A stretch of DNA of 64,000 nucleotides, taken from the NCBI RefSeq assembly GCF_040219615.1, contig NZ_JAVJSE010000010.1, forward strand, positions 62,001-126,000. Direction: 5' to 3'. Both the position numbers and the translations under genes were made by a program. The stretch comes from Thalassobaculum_A sp040219615 (GTDB taxonomy: Bacteria > Pseudomonadota > Alphaproteobacteria > Thalassobaculales > Thalassobaculaceae). The notes beneath the pieces are model-generated. The model ran no database searches. It was not told the origin of the DNA and was given only the letters and a program-made list of their open reading frames with translations. The stretch's first letter is position 1, and each line of letters begins with the position of its first letter. Of this stretch, positions 33,713 to 43,581 are shown one piece after another.

Positions 33713-35311
33713 ATGAATCGAGCCGATCCCAACCCGAAATTCGAGCTCTTGAGGGATCCGGGCAACGCCGGTGAGCTCGCTTCCCTGATTCGCGCCGCCA
33801 CCGATCCCACCGAGGTGTTCGAGCAGTTCCGGCGCCTGCTCCTGCTGCCGGGCGCCTATGTTCAGCGCGACGTCCTCGTCGTCGAAGGCGACGTGATCCG
33901 CAAAGCCCTTCGCGCGAGCTCCGCGATTCCCAGCCGCACCCTCGCGAAGGTCGCCAACGCCTCGCCCAGATACCACCGCACCATCACGTCCTTCATCGCC
34001 GCATGCCTCCTGGTATCGGGACGGCTCGACGATGCCACCCGCAACGCGGTTTCGATCGAGTACGGCAAGTGCCCGACCAATTTCGACCGGGCGATCGCGA
34101 TCATCGGCAGGCACACTTCAGTCCAGAGCATGCTGCAAGCGCAGATGCTCGTGTCGGAGAAGAACTACCTGACGATCGTTCTGCGTGCGGCAGGGTATTC
34201 CGACCTGGCGCTGGAAATCGGCCGTCACGTCGCCAAGATTTCGAGCAAGATTCACCAGCGCGTTCACCAGGACAAGCTCCGGGTCTTCACCGACCGCTGG
34301 ACATTCGCAATCGGACACATCGTGATACTGGCCTACCTCGTGAAAGCGCAGGGATCAGGCCTGACGCCATACGGCGGAATTCGGATCTGGAATGGTGGAA
34401 TAGCCAACCGGTATCTTATGGACCGGGTTTCGACGCTTTCCGACAATTTCGACTACATCAGATCGTATCGCTTCTTCGGGGAACTGCACTCGGTCAACCA
34501 CGCCGAGATATTCGACGATCAGTACCTGAACTACTTCGACACGTGCGGGGTGATCGCCGACAAGGCCGGCGACGAAACCGGGGCCATCCTGGAACGGCCG
34601 GCGCTCTCGGACCCGGCCTTCGAGACGTTCAGGACCGCCCTCGGACTGCAGCCGTCCGCCAGGATCGTGACGCTGCACTGCCGCGAGGCCGGCTACCGGG
34701 TGGACTCCCGCCACGGGCTCCGCAATGTCGACATCGCGACCTATCTTCCCGCGATCCGCCGGCTGGTCGAGCGCGGCTACACCGTCATACGCCTCGGCGA
34801 CAGGTCCATGACGCCGCTGCCGAAGATCCCCGGCGTCTTCGACTACGCCAGGTCGACGCTCAAGTCGCCGGAACTGGATGTGCTGCTGACCGGGGTCGCC
34901 ACGTTCCACATCGGATCGAGCTCGGGCCTTTCCCTGGTTCCGCAGCTGTTCGGCACACCGTGCCTGTACCTGAACTGGTACCCGCTCGACATGATGCCGT
35001 GGGGCCGCCGGAACTGGTCGGTCCTGCGGCCGATGCGTCACCTGGACGGGTCCGGGCGGGTCACCGACCCAAGCGTCTATTTCCGGTACGGCCGGATGCC
35101 CGACCGGGCGCTGCTGAACGCCTGCGGCGTGGAGCCCGAGAACCTGACGGCCGAGCAGGTCGAGCATGCCGTGGAAGCGTTCGTTGACGGCCTGTCGGCG
35201 GACCGGGGCCCGCCGGACCGGACCGGGCGCAATATCGGGCCGGTTCTGATCGCCGGCGCCGACGGGGCCGACGAGCCGTTCATCAGGGTCCCGACCGAGA
35301 CGATACGGTAG
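33713..35311 (+). CDS. TIGR04372-like glycosyltransferase
   Basis: This 532-residue protein ends in a domain that matches the TIGR04372 type of putative glycosyltransferase. Signatures are HGLRNVDIATYLPAIRRLVE, GYTVIRLGDRSMTPLPKIPG and ATFHIGSSSGLSLVPQLFGT. The N-terminal 190 residues are helical and may be TPR-like. This family is found in surface polysaccharide regions; no member's activity is known to me. The start is uncertain: ATG at 33713 and one 13 codons earlier (33674) are both possible and neither has a good ribosome site. It is the first gene of the plus-strand group and diverges from the GT4 gene over 252 bases. Confidence 0.78.
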   Translation: MNRADPNPKFELLRDPGNAGELASLIRAATDPTEVFEQFRRLLLLPGAYVQRDVLVVEGDVIRKALRASSAIPSRTLAKVANASPRYHRTITSFIAACLLVSGRLDDATRNAVSIEYGKCPTNFDRAIAIIGRHTSVQSMLQAQMLVSEKNYLTIVLRAAGYSDLALEIGRHVAKISSKIHQRVHQDKLRVFTDRWTFAIGHIVILAYLVKAQGSGLTPYGGIRIWNGGIANRYLMDRVSTLSDNFDYIRSYRFFGELHSVNHAEIFDDQYLNYFDTCGVIADKAGDETGAILERPALSDPAFETFRTALGLQPSARIVTLHCREAGYRVDSRHGLRNVDIATYLPAIRRLVERGYTVIRLGDRSMTPLPKIPGVFDYARSTLKSPELDVLLTGVATFHIGSSSGLSLVPQLFGTPCLYLNWYPLDMMPWGRRNWSVLRPMRHLDGSGRVTDPSVYFRYGRMPDRALLNACGVEPENLTAEQVEHAVEAFVDGLSADRGPPDRTGRNIGPVLIAGADGADEPFIRVPTETIR

Positions 35312-35649
35312 CTGCGGCACCCCGCATCCGGCGCTCCGCGCCGCCGTCGACAGCGCCGCGGCGCCCGGTCCTCAGTGGCCGCCGAGCCTTGCGGAGACCT
35401 GCTGAAGGATCTCGTTTGCCGTCATTTCCCGACCGGGCTCCCGGTCGCTCCCCCCGGCTGGCCTCGCTTACGCCAGATGCCGTCGGCCTGGCTAGCCACA
35501 AAGAACGCGGCACGAGCGGCCACGGCACGCGACGCCCCGCGTCGACGTGACGCTCGGTCAACCGCCGGATCGGCCGAATCCGACATTGCGGAAGCCCCGG
35601 CAGTTACCTTACATACACCCGCTTTGTGCCGACCGAGGAGGGCGCCCTG
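35312..35649. other. Intergenic region, 338 bases, no supported gene
   Basis: No convincing gene, hairpin terminator or promoter is seen here. The minus strand has a 54-codon frame at 35422-35586 and a short one overlapping its stop, but neither resembles a known protein. It separates two plus-strand genes, so the methyltransferase-type genes downstream may have their own promoter here. Confidence 0.5.
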
Positions 35650-36690
35650 GTGCCGCACATAGATTTCGCCTCGATCACGCAGGGGGTCCCGCAGTGCCCC
35701 GTGTGCGGGAACACCGACCGCGAGCCGAGCACGGCGCCGGCCGGGACGATCAGCCCGTATACCCGCACGATCGCGGAGATGGTGGAACTGGAGCCCGAGG
35801 AACTGCTGCGGCGGTTCCCGCTTTGGGTCTGCAAGTCCTGCACCGCGGCCTGGCACGATCCCTGGTTCACCACGGATTTCGCCGAGACCTTCTACGGATA
35901 TGTCTGCGGCCAGCACTTCTACGGCTGGGCCGGTCTCGCCAATTGGCTGAAGCGCAAGCCCGTCACCTTCGTCGCCACCCGCTCGGCGATCTGGCAGCTG
36001 CTGCGCGACAACATCCCGGGCTCGTTGACCTACGCCGAGCTCAATTGCCCGAATGCCGGGCTGATGTTCGCCGAGGCCGATTCCCGGGGCGGCGACGAAA
36101 TCCGGAAGGTCGGACTGGAGCGTCTGCGCGAGCTGACCCGCGTGTACGCGAAGACGTCGATCTTCGACCGGCCGAGCGCTGCGGCTTCCGCAATGCGCGC
36201 ACGGGAAGTCAACGCCCAGTCGGCGGGATTCCTGGTCGAGCGCACCCTGCTGACCGAGGACTCACCGTATTGCTGGCGGCGGTCCTGCGTACAGGCCGGG
36301 GTGGGCTGCCACGCCTACGCCCAGGACTTCCTGTTCGACCGCATGCTGACGCTCAAGCGGGCGGAGGAGACCGGCCGGCGGTTCGACCTCGTCGGATCCT
36401 TCGTCACGCTCGACCACATGCCCGACCCGATTTCGCTGTTGAAGAGGCTGCTGACGGTCGGCAAGCGCGTCATACTGGAAGTGCACGGGCCGGGCTGGAC
36501 CGACCTGCAGCATTTCTACGCGTTCGGGAACGGCTTCGCGGACCAGCTGACGCAGCTCGGCGCGACCTATCGCGACCTGACCGCCGTGTCGCGGGCCCAC
36601 GGCGTTCCCGGCCCGACCAACGGCAGCCGGTTCTTCATCCTCTCGACGGAAGACGACCTGTCGTGGGTGCCGGGGACCGCGGCGGGATGA
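35650..36690 (+). CDS. Zinc-binding methyltransferase-like protein, degenerate SAM site
   Basis: This 346-residue protein starts with a probable zinc site: CPVCGN near residue 16 and CKSC about 46 residues later, the pattern seen at the N-terminus of some sugar C- and O-methyltransferases. The second half has FDLVGSFVTLDHMPDPISLL and VGKRVILEVHG, like the late strands of a class I methyltransferase. The glycine-rich SAM motif is not visible in the middle. It may therefore have lost SAM binding. GTG at 35650 follows GAGGAGG by eight bases; an upstream GTG at 35626 is less well placed. Confidence 0.6.
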   Translation: MPHIDFASITQGVPQCPVCGNTDREPSTAPAGTISPYTRTIAEMVELEPEELLRRFPLWVCKSCTAAWHDPWFTTDFAETFYGYVCGQHFYGWAGLANWLKRKPVTFVATRSAIWQLLRDNIPGSLTYAELNCPNAGLMFAEADSRGGDEIRKVGLERLRELTRVYAKTSIFDRPSAAASAMRAREVNAQSAGFLVERTLLTEDSPYCWRRSCVQAGVGCHAYAQDFLFDRMLTLKRAEETGRRFDLVGSFVTLDHMPDPISLLKRLLTVGKRVILEVHGPGWTDLQHFYAFGNGFADQLTQLGATYRDLTAVSRAHGVPGPTNGSRFFILSTEDDLSWVPGTAAG

Positions 36691-36768
36691 TCCGGGACCG
36701 CGCCCACGGGTCGATCTGCGATCCGGCACGACTCTGCCGATCTGTGACTGACTGGAAGGACGCGCGGC

Positions 36769-37818
36769 GTGGCCGAATCCTCGTTTGATCCACAGTCCGT
36801 CTTGGCTGAATGCGCGGCAGTGTATGCGCAGGCGAAGAAGTTCGAGGCCCGGAGCGACAAGAGCGTTCACTGGAATGTCTTTCCGTCGGACTTCGCGCGC
36901 ACGTTCGAGCATGCCGATGCCTGGCCCCGGCTGCTGCGCAACGGCATCTCCGCCGGGTTCAACGACGACACCGTGCTGGTTCCGGACCGCTGGGAACGCC
37001 GCAAGAAGCACGACTACGGCGACCTCGTGCCGCGGCACGACGACGACGAGAACTACACGCGCCAAACCGCCGGGATGTTCCGCCTCTGCGCGCAACGCCT
37101 CAAGCTCAACGTCGTGCAGACCCTGCTCAACACCGAGACGGGATCGCCCCGGCTGGCCACCTTCGAGGTCAAGGTGCAGGGCCCGAACGGCGTCGAGGCA
37201 ATGAGGTTCTCCGCCAGCGGCCACGACCTCTCCCTGGTCTATGCCTGCGGCCGGCTGATCCAGACGATCCGCTCGAACGAGAAGGTCATGGAGCGGGTCC
37301 AGGCCAACCCGACCATCGTCGAGATCGGCGGCGGCTTCGGCGAACTGAGCGCCAAGGTCAAGCGGGCGTCGGGCAAGATGCGTTGCGTGATCTTCGACCT
37401 GCCCGAGCCGAGCGCGGTCCAGCTCTACTACCTGCGGAGCCGCTGGCCGGGCAAGACCATCTACACGATCCAGGACTTCCATCGACGCGGCCTGCGGATC
37501 TTCGACGACCCCTTCGACTTTCTGCTGCTTCCGCCGGCGTTCATCAAGCTGGTGCCGGCCGGCTGGCCCTCCGTGTACGTCAACATGCGGTCGTTCCAGG
37601 AGATGCGCTGGCTGTCGGTCGCCGACTATTTCGTCGAGATCCAGCGAAGCATGCCGAAGGGCGGCCTGTTCTACTGCGTGAACCGGCTCCTGAAGCGGAT
37701 CGGCGCGCAGGACATCGCCTACGACCGGTTCCCGTTCGACGACCGTTGGCGACCGATCAGCACCGACACCGTCCCGTTCCAGAGCCATATCCGAGAGGGC
37801 TTGTTCGAGCGGACCTGA
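36769..37818 (+). CDS. Putative sugar O-methyltransferase
   Basis: This 349-residue protein has a clear SAM motif, TIVEIGGGFGELSAKV near residue 180, and CVIFDLPEPSAVQLYYL as the acidic strand-two region. This form belongs to the group annotated as putative sugar O-methyltransferases. The N-terminal 150 residues are specific to that group. It probably methylates a hydroxyl on a surface-glycan sugar. GTG at 36769 has GGAAGGA eight bases upstream. It lies 78 bases after the methyltransferase-like gene and 103 bases before the FkbM-type gene, all on the same strand. Confidence 0.78.
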   Translation: MAESSFDPQSVLAECAAVYAQAKKFEARSDKSVHWNVFPSDFARTFEHADAWPRLLRNGISAGFNDDTVLVPDRWERRKKHDYGDLVPRHDDDENYTRQTAGMFRLCAQRLKLNVVQTLLNTETGSPRLATFEVKVQGPNGVEAMRFSASGHDLSLVYACGRLIQTIRSNEKVMERVQANPTIVEIGGGFGELSAKVKRASGKMRCVIFDLPEPSAVQLYYLRSRWPGKTIYTIQDFHRRGLRIFDDPFDFLLLPPAFIKLVPAGWPSVYVNMRSFQEMRWLSVADYFVEIQRSMPKGGLFYCVNRLLKRIGAQDIAYDRFPFDDRWRPISTDTVPFQSHIREGLFERT

Positions 37819-37921
37819 CGCCCTGGCGACGGCCCCTCCTGTGCACGGCGGGTGGCGACGCGACCGGGGCACGCCCCAGACCGGCAGCGGACCGCCGCGC
37901 AGACAACCAGACAAGGCAGCC

Positions 37922-38935
37922 ATGATCGACTCCAAGACGCGCATCAAGGCCCGGCGGCGGGCGGTGGAGAACCCCAGCGACGTGGCCGCCATGTTCGAGG
38001 CCGAGTGGCCGCCGCTGAACCGCGAACAACTGGTCAAGTTCCGCAGGTCGGTCCGTCGCGGCATCGTCATGAAGGACCTGCGGATACCCACCTACCTGGT
38101 GCGACGCCTGAATCGCTTCGTGGCCGCGATGCAGCACCGCGGGGCCCGGTATCGGAAGACCGAGACCTGGACGGCGGTCGCGCCGAACGGCCAGTCGGTG
38201 GCGTTTCCGCTCAACGACTTCGCCTCGACGCAGTTCAAGTCGCTGGTGGAGAAGTACGACAGCTTCTACGAGCGCACCCTGATCGACTTCGTGACCTCGC
38301 GGATCCGGCCCGGCGAGGTGTTCGTCGATGTCGGGGCGAATCTCGGCTACGTCAGCGCGTTCATCGCCAAGGCCGGTGCCGTCGTCTTCGCGATCGAGAT
38401 CCAGCGGGACCTGATCCCGCTGATCGAGCAGGTCGCGACCGTCAACGATCTCGACCATCTGCGCGCCATTCACGCCGGTGCATCCTCACAGGCCGGCCTG
38501 TCGATGATGCCGCGCATCGAGGCGAATACCGGGACCCGGCTGGAGGGTCAGCCGTTCTACGTGAACTACCGCGACCCGCGCTCCCTGATCGACGACTTCG
38601 TGCCGGTCATCACCCTCGACGACGCCTTCCTCGAAGCCGCACTCCTGCCGAAGGTCGTGAAGATCGATGTCGAGGGGCACGAGATCGACGTGCTGAAGGG
38701 CGCCCGCGGGATCATCGCCGCGGCGCGGACAACGTTCGTCGTGGAGTACCACGCGCATCTTCTGCACGTTTACCGTCGCAGGCCGAGCGATCTGATCGAC
38801 TGCTTCGACCTTGACCGATGGTCGATGTTCCAGCTGACCGACGACGGGCTGCGGCCGCTGGACGGCATGGATGACATCCGCCCGGACGAGCACGATCCGA
38901 ACCCGAAGCTCGTCTTCGTGCCACGGACCGCGTGA
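37922..38935 (+). CDS. FkbM family methyltransferase
   Basis: This 337-residue methyltransferase has the FkbM-type core from about residue 125: VFVDVGANLGYVSAFIAKAG (SAM site), VFAIEIQRDLI (acidic residue for ribose), VITLDDAF and VVKIDVEGHEIDVLKGARG, the hallmark ending. FkbM enzymes methylate sugar hydroxyls in natural products and surface glycans. The N-terminal 120 residues are basic and unlike the family core. ATG at 37922 has only a weak AAGG site. A frame extended upstream to 37841 adds Arg/Pro-rich residues and is unlikely. The gene converges with TPR-glycosyltransferase 2, 23 bases away. Confidence 0.88.
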   Translation: MIDSKTRIKARRRAVENPSDVAAMFEAEWPPLNREQLVKFRRSVRRGIVMKDLRIPTYLVRRLNRFVAAMQHRGARYRKTETWTAVAPNGQSVAFPLNDFASTQFKSLVEKYDSFYERTLIDFVTSRIRPGEVFVDVGANLGYVSAFIAKAGAVVFAIEIQRDLIPLIEQVATVNDLDHLRAIHAGASSQAGLSMMPRIEANTGTRLEGQPFYVNYRDPRSLIDDFVPVITLDDAFLEAALLPKVVKIDVEGHEIDVLKGARGIIAAARTTFVVEYHAHLLHVYRRRPSDLIDCFDLDRWSMFQLTDDGLRPLDGMDDIRPDEHDPNPKLVFVPRTA

Positions 38936-38958
38936 CGCCGGGAACGGTGTGACGCCGG

Positions 38959-40227
38959 TCAGCCCGCCGATCGGCGCGACTCGACCTGTCGTCGCAGTTC
39001 CGTACCGAGGCGCTCGACGACGTCGCGCCACTCGCCCGACCGCGTCTGCCGGAACAGGCGCATGCTGGGGTACCAAAGGCAGGTCTCCCCGTCATACCCC
39101 CAGCGCCAGTCCGCGACCCGGGCGAGCAGCGTCCAGACCGGCTTGCCGAGGGCACCGGCCATGTGGGCGACCGAGGTGTCGACGGTGATGACAAGGTCCA
39201 TCTGGTCGATCATCGCGGTGGTGTCCGCGAAATCCTCGATATGCGGCGACAGGTCGAGCAGACGTGGTTCGCCGGCGCTGGCGCCGCTGCCGGCCGCGAC
39301 CTGCAGGCCGTAGAACACGGCCCCGGGGGTATCGAGCAGCCGCGCCAGCTCCTTGAACACGATCCGCCGCATCGCGTTCAGCGGCGTCGCGATGTTGCCG
39401 GTCCAGCACAGGCCGACGCGCAGCCCCTCGCCGGCCGGAACCCGAAACGCCGGCTCGGGCGGCTCGATATACCGGCCCGCCAGCCCGAGGACCTCTTCCT
39501 CCAGGCCGAGCCGGGCCGGCAGGCTGAGCAGCATGTCGACTCCGTCGAACGCGGCCGGACTGCCGGACGGGGTCGGATCGATGACGGCGGCGACTCCCCG
39601 CGCCGATCGGAGCAGCCGCTGCAGCTCCGGCGGGCAGGCGATCACGACCTCCATTCCCCGCTCGGCCAGAGGGCGGACGAACCGGACGAACTGGACCGCA
39701 TCGCCGGCGCCCTGCTCGGTCGCCAGCAGGAGCCGCCCGCCGGGACGTATCCGGCCGTCCCACAACGGCCAGCCGGCCTCGGCATAGGGGGCCAGCCCCT
39801 TGCTGCGGTTCTCACGATACTCGTACTCGGCGAAGCCCCTGCGATAGTCGCCGGCCGCCAGCAGTCCCAGGGCATAGGACAGCCGCATGTCGGCCGCATC
39901 GGGCCGGCACAGGACGCCGCGAAGACGGCTCAGCAGCGCTTCGTCGAAGGCCGCGACGTGCCGGAGTGCGTTGCCGAGATTGACCCACAGCTCGGCCGCG
40001 TCCGGCTGCAGCAGCGTCGCGCGCCGGAAGTGAAGCACGGCATCGTCGGGGCGGCCCTGGCGCTGACGCACCAGTCCCGCCTGATTGTGGGCCCGCGCGT
40101 CGTCCGGCCGGTGCCGGCACAGCCGATCCACCCAGCGCACCGCCATCGGCAGGCGGCCGTCCCCCACCAGGGTCTGCACGAGCCGCAACCCGTCCTCGTA
40201 GGTGACCTGTTTCGGCGCCGTGGTCAC
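38959..40227 (-). CDS. TPR-glycosyltransferase 2 (GT9/GT41-like)
   Basis: This 422-residue member of the TPR-glycosyltransferase group has TPR units at about residues 10-145 (AHNQAGLVRQRQGRPDDAVL, LWVNLGNALRH). The GT-B-like part has LLLATEQGAGDAVQFVRFV, VGLCWTGN and the most complete C-terminal signature of the group: VDTSVAHMAGALGKPVWTLL, DWRWGYDG and WYPSMRLFRQ. It follows the HlyD gene by 49 bases and the secretion ABC gene before that, so it is likely co-expressed with type I secretion. Start choice: GTG at 40227 follows AGGGG by seven bases; GTG at 40272 would add 15 residues without a ribosome site. Confidence 0.8.
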   Translation of the reverse strand: MTTAPKQVTYEDGLRLVQTLVGDGRLPMAVRWVDRLCRHRPDDARAHNQAGLVRQRQGRPDDAVLHFRRATLLQPDAAELWVNLGNALRHVAAFDEALLSRLRGVLCRPDAADMRLSYALGLLAAGDYRRGFAEYEYRENRSKGLAPYAEAGWPLWDGRIRPGGRLLLATEQGAGDAVQFVRFVRPLAERGMEVVIACPPELQRLLRSARGVAAVIDPTPSGSPAAFDGVDMLLSLPARLGLEEEVLGLAGRYIEPPEPAFRVPAGEGLRVGLCWTGNIATPLNAMRRIVFKELARLLDTPGAVFYGLQVAAGSGASAGEPRLLDLSPHIEDFADTTAMIDQMDLVITVDTSVAHMAGALGKPVWTLLARVADWRWGYDGETCLWYPSMRLFRQTRSGEWRDVVERLGTELRRQVESRRSAG

Positions 40228-40276
40228 TGCCAGGCCCCTGCGGCTACCGGACACCCACTGTCCAGGCGACACCGTC

Positions 40277-41644
40277 TCATGGTTCGCGGAGCGATTCCTC
40301 GATGCTGCGCAGGATCGGGTCGAGCAGGTAGCGGAGCAGGGTCTTCTCGCCGACCCCGATCATGGCCATGGCGGGCATGCCCGAGGTCAGCTTGTTGTCC
40401 TGGAGGATACGCTGCCGCGACTCCGGATCGAGCCGAAGGATGGCGCGGTAGTAGGGAGCCGACCCGTTGGCCTCCTGCACCACGTCATCCGACACGGATT
40501 CGAGCTCCGCCTCGACCGGATGCATGAAGCGCTGGCTGAACGCGGTCAGGCGGACCTGCACATGGGTGATCCCCTCGTTGAGGGCGTCGATGTCGCGCGG
40601 CTTGATCCTCGCGATGACGACGAGATCCTCGTCCTCGGGGACGATCTGCAGGATCGGCTGGCCGCTCTGGATGACCTGGCCGACCGTGTGGACCGAGAGA
40701 TCGATCACCCGGCCGGAGCGCGGCGCCCTGAGGTCCACGCGACGGACCGACGCCGAGACCACCGGGAGGTCCTCGCTCATCGACTGGATCTGGTCGACCA
40801 CCAGGCCGAGACGGTGCGCGACCTCGAGCTGGAAGTCGCGTTGCATCTGGACGATCCGCAACTCGGTCTCGCCGATCTGCTTCCCGAGCTGTGCCAGATT
40901 TCCGTCCGCCCGGGCCAGCTGCCCCTTCAGGGCCGCCTGATTCCGTTTCAGCAGGAGAAGCCGGGGCAGACGCTCGAGACCCTTTTCGTAGAGCTCGCGA
41001 ACCGAGTTCAGCTCCTGTTCGATCAGCCCGAGTTGCTCTTCGATCGCCTCGCGTTCGCGGGTCACGCCCTCGATCTGGGTCTTCGCCTGGTCGATCTGCC
41101 CGAGGAACAGAGCGGTCTGGCCTCGCTGCGACTCGCGGCGCGTCTCGAACAGCCGGCGCTCGCCCTCGATGATCTCGGCGATCTCCGGGTCCGACTCCGC
41201 CTTACGGACCTCCTGCGGCAGTTGGATCTCCTGCAGGCCGTCGCGCTCGGCCACCAGGCGGGCGCGCTCGGCCAGCGCCGAGAGATATCGCTTGCGCAGG
41301 GCGTTCGCCTGAGCGTTGACACGGGTCGAGTCGACCCGGGCCAGCACCTCGCCCTCCTTCACCCGCTGTCCTTCGCGGACAAAGATCTCGGTGATGACCC
41401 CGCCGTCGGCGTGCTGGACGACCTTGCGCTCGTTGTCGACCCGCAACTCACCCGGCGCCAGCACGGCACTGTGCAGCGGCGCGAACGCCGCGAAGCCGCC
41501 GAACCCGCCGAAGAAGATCAGGATCACCGCATAGCCGGCGATCAGCGCCTTGTTCCAGGACGGCCGGGCCTGTCTGGAGATCTCCTCATACGGATCGAAC
41601 AGCGTCGGCAGGGAGGAAGGGCGGGAGGTCTCGACGAGTGTCAT
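40277..41644 (-). CDS. Type I secretion membrane-fusion protein, HlyD/PrtE family
   Basis: This 455-residue adaptor spans the periplasm between the ABC transporter and an outer-membrane channel. It has a cytoplasmic N-terminus (about 30 residues), one membrane segment (ALIAGYAVILIFFGGFGGFA) and the first lipoyl half (GELRVDNERKVVQHADGG). A long coiled coil follows (about residues 110-290, rich in Glu, Arg and Gln), then the second lipoyl half (VDLRAPRSGRVIDLSVHTVG) and a beta-barrel part. The length is close to PrtE-type adaptors that export RTX proteases and S-layer proteins. Its ATG overlaps the ABC stop (ATGA). No TolC-like gene is in the window. Confidence 0.92.
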   Translation of the reverse strand: MTLVETSRPSSLPTLFDPYEEISRQARPSWNKALIAGYAVILIFFGGFGGFAAFAPLHSAVLAPGELRVDNERKVVQHADGGVITEIFVREGQRVKEGEVLARVDSTRVNAQANALRKRYLSALAERARLVAERDGLQEIQLPQEVRKAESDPEIAEIIEGERRLFETRRESQRGQTALFLGQIDQAKTQIEGVTREREAIEEQLGLIEQELNSVRELYEKGLERLPRLLLLKRNQAALKGQLARADGNLAQLGKQIGETELRIVQMQRDFQLEVAHRLGLVVDQIQSMSEDLPVVSASVRRVDLRAPRSGRVIDLSVHTVGQVIQSGQPILQIVPEDEDLVVIARIKPRDIDALNEGITHVQVRLTAFSQRFMHPVEAELESVSDDVVQEANGSAPYYRAILRLDPESRQRILQDNKLTSGMPAMAMIGVGEKTLLRYLLDPILRSIEESLREP

Positions 41645-43404
41645 GACGTCGCTCGATTGGCGATGGGCTTGGATTCCTGGCTGGCGGCGATCTGCGGCTT
41701 CGGCTGGGCCGCGACCGGGCCGACCACCTCGTCGCGCGGAGCGTATTTGTGAACGACGCCGTCGCGCAGGATCAGAACCTTGTCGACGTGCTGCAGCACG
41801 TTGATCCGATGGGCGATCAGCACCACCGTGCAGCCACGGGCCTTCAGCGCGTGAAGCGCGTTCTTCAGCGCCTCCTCGCCCTCGCTGTCCAGGTTCGAGT
41901 TCGGCTCGTCGAGGACCAGCATGAGCGGATCGCGGAACAGGGCCCGGGCCAGGCCGATACGTTGCCGCTGGCCGCCGGACATCAGGGCCCCTGCGTCGCC
42001 GACCGGGGTGTCGTACTCCTTCGGAAGCCGCTGGATGATCTCGTGCAGTCCGGCGAGATCGGCGGCCTTGATGATCGATTCCGGCGTGGCGTCGTCCTGC
42101 AGACGGCAGATGTTGTCACGGACCGAGCCGTCGAACAGCTCGACGGTCTGCGGCAGGTAGCCGATATACCGGCCGAGATCCTCGGACGGCCATGCGTAGA
42201 CGTCGGTCCCGTCGAGCCGGACATGGCCGTGAGTCGGCGCCTCGATTCCGACCAGCAGCGATGCGAGCGTGGTCTTGCCGGCACCGGACGGGCCGATGAC
42301 TCCGATGATCTCGCCGGGCTGAATCTCGAAACTCACATTCGACAGGATCGGCCGGTCGAACCCCGGGACGGTGTAGGTGACGTTCTCGACCGCGATGCCG
42401 CCGGTCGGGCGCGGCGGCACGACGCTCAGCCGCGGCCGCTCGACCATCGAGTTCAGGATCTCGTCGATTTCCTTGTAGGCGCCGAACGCCTCCAGCGTGC
42501 TGCGGTAGCTGCCGATCATGGTCTCGAGCGGCATGAGCGCCCGACCGACCAGGATGACCGACGCCATCATCACGCCGGGGCTCATGGAACTTTGGGGCTG
42601 GATCATCTCTACGGCGGCGGCGCTCATGATGGAGATCTGGATCGCCATCCGCGCCCACTTGGACAACGCGCTGATCAAGGCCGCCCGCCGCGACGCGACC
42701 GTCTGATGATGAATGGCCGCAACGGTGTCCGCCTGCCAGGCCCGGACGATGGTCGGGGTCATGCCCATGGCCTCGACCACGTCGGCGTTCCGGGTCGCCG
42801 ACGTCGCCCGCCTGTAGGCCGGCTGCATCGCCGACTGCGCCCGGGCCAATGCGCCGCGCGACAGCCTGTCGTTCAAGATGGCCAACACGACCAGCAGAAT
42901 CGCACCGCCGACCGAGATCAGCCCGATGATCGGATTCATGAGGAACAGGATGGCCATGAACAGCGGAATCCACGGCACATCCATGATCGAATAGATCGAG
43001 TTGCTGGTCAGAAACGTCTTCAGCTGCGTGAACCGCTGCAGGGCGTTCGCGCCGCGGCGGTTGCCGCGCTTGATCGAATGCGCCAGCGACGCGTGGAGCA
43101 GCCGCGAGGTGAGGTTGCGTTCCAGGTAGTTGCCGATCTCGATCAGAACCCCCGACCGGGCGACATCGATCGCGGCCTGAATCCCGAGGGCGAACAGCGC
43201 CATCGTGAACAACATGCCGAGCGTTGCCATGCTGTAGCTGCTCAGCACCTTGTCGAAGACCGAGAACATGTACAGCGGCACGGTCAGGATGAACAAGTTG
43301 ACCGCGAAGCTGAACACCGCCACCGCGGCGAACGCGGCCCGGCATTTCCTGAAGGCGTGCTTGAGGGCGTCCTTGGCGCCGACGTGGCTTTCGGTCTCGC
43401 TCAT
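41641..43404 (-). CDS. Type I secretion ABC permease/ATPase, PrtD family
   Basis: This 587-residue half-transporter has an N-terminal membrane domain (about residues 20-310, five to six helices, starting AAFAAVAVFSFAVNLFILTV). The ATPase domain (about 335-560) has Walker A GPSGAGKTTLAS, the Q-loop in YLPQTVELFDG, the signature ALMSGGQRQRIGLARAL and Walker B LMLVLDEPNSNLD. There is no N-terminal C39 peptidase domain, which fits the PrtD class that exports RTX substrates with C-terminal signals. The two RTX proteins of this window are the obvious candidates. The ATG at 43404 follows AAGG; a longer start at 43422 is less likely. It diverges from the GT8-like gene over 177 bases. Confidence 0.93.
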   Translation of the reverse strand: MSETESHVGAKDALKHAFRKCRAAFAAVAVFSFAVNLFILTVPLYMFSVFDKVLSSYSMATLGMLFTMALFALGIQAAIDVARSGVLIEIGNYLERNLTSRLLHASLAHSIKRGNRRGANALQRFTQLKTFLTSNSIYSIMDVPWIPLFMAILFLMNPIIGLISVGGAILLVVLAILNDRLSRGALARAQSAMQPAYRRATSATRNADVVEAMGMTPTIVRAWQADTVAAIHHQTVASRRAALISALSKWARMAIQISIMSAAAVEMIQPQSSMSPGVMMASVILVGRALMPLETMIGSYRSTLEAFGAYKEIDEILNSMVERPRLSVVPPRPTGGIAVENVTYTVPGFDRPILSNVSFEIQPGEIIGVIGPSGAGKTTLASLLVGIEAPTHGHVRLDGTDVYAWPSEDLGRYIGYLPQTVELFDGSVRDNICRLQDDATPESIIKAADLAGLHEIIQRLPKEYDTPVGDAGALMSGGQRQRIGLARALFRDPLMLVLDEPNSNLDSEGEEALKNALHALKARGCTVVLIAHRINVLQHVDKVLILRDGVVHKYAPRDEVVGPVAAQPKPQIAASQESKPIANRATS

Positions 43405-43581
43405 CGGCCCTTCTGCCCGCAACGATCCGCGCGGCCATACCGCACGTCAGAATTCCATAATACGCCGACCGGCGTCGCGACGCACGCTGTCGTCCGGAGT
43501 TTGACCGCCGAACGGCGATCCGCTAAAGCGGGCGCGCCCCGGTCCGGCGAACCCTGGGCCGCCGCATTGCAAATAGGCATC

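Noticed and set aside
35422..35586. Small minus-strand frame of 54 codons, with a further short frame (17 codons) overlapping its stop
   Set aside because: It has Ala/Arg-rich composition, no clear ribosome site and no recognisable homologue. The ATGA overlap is likely chance.
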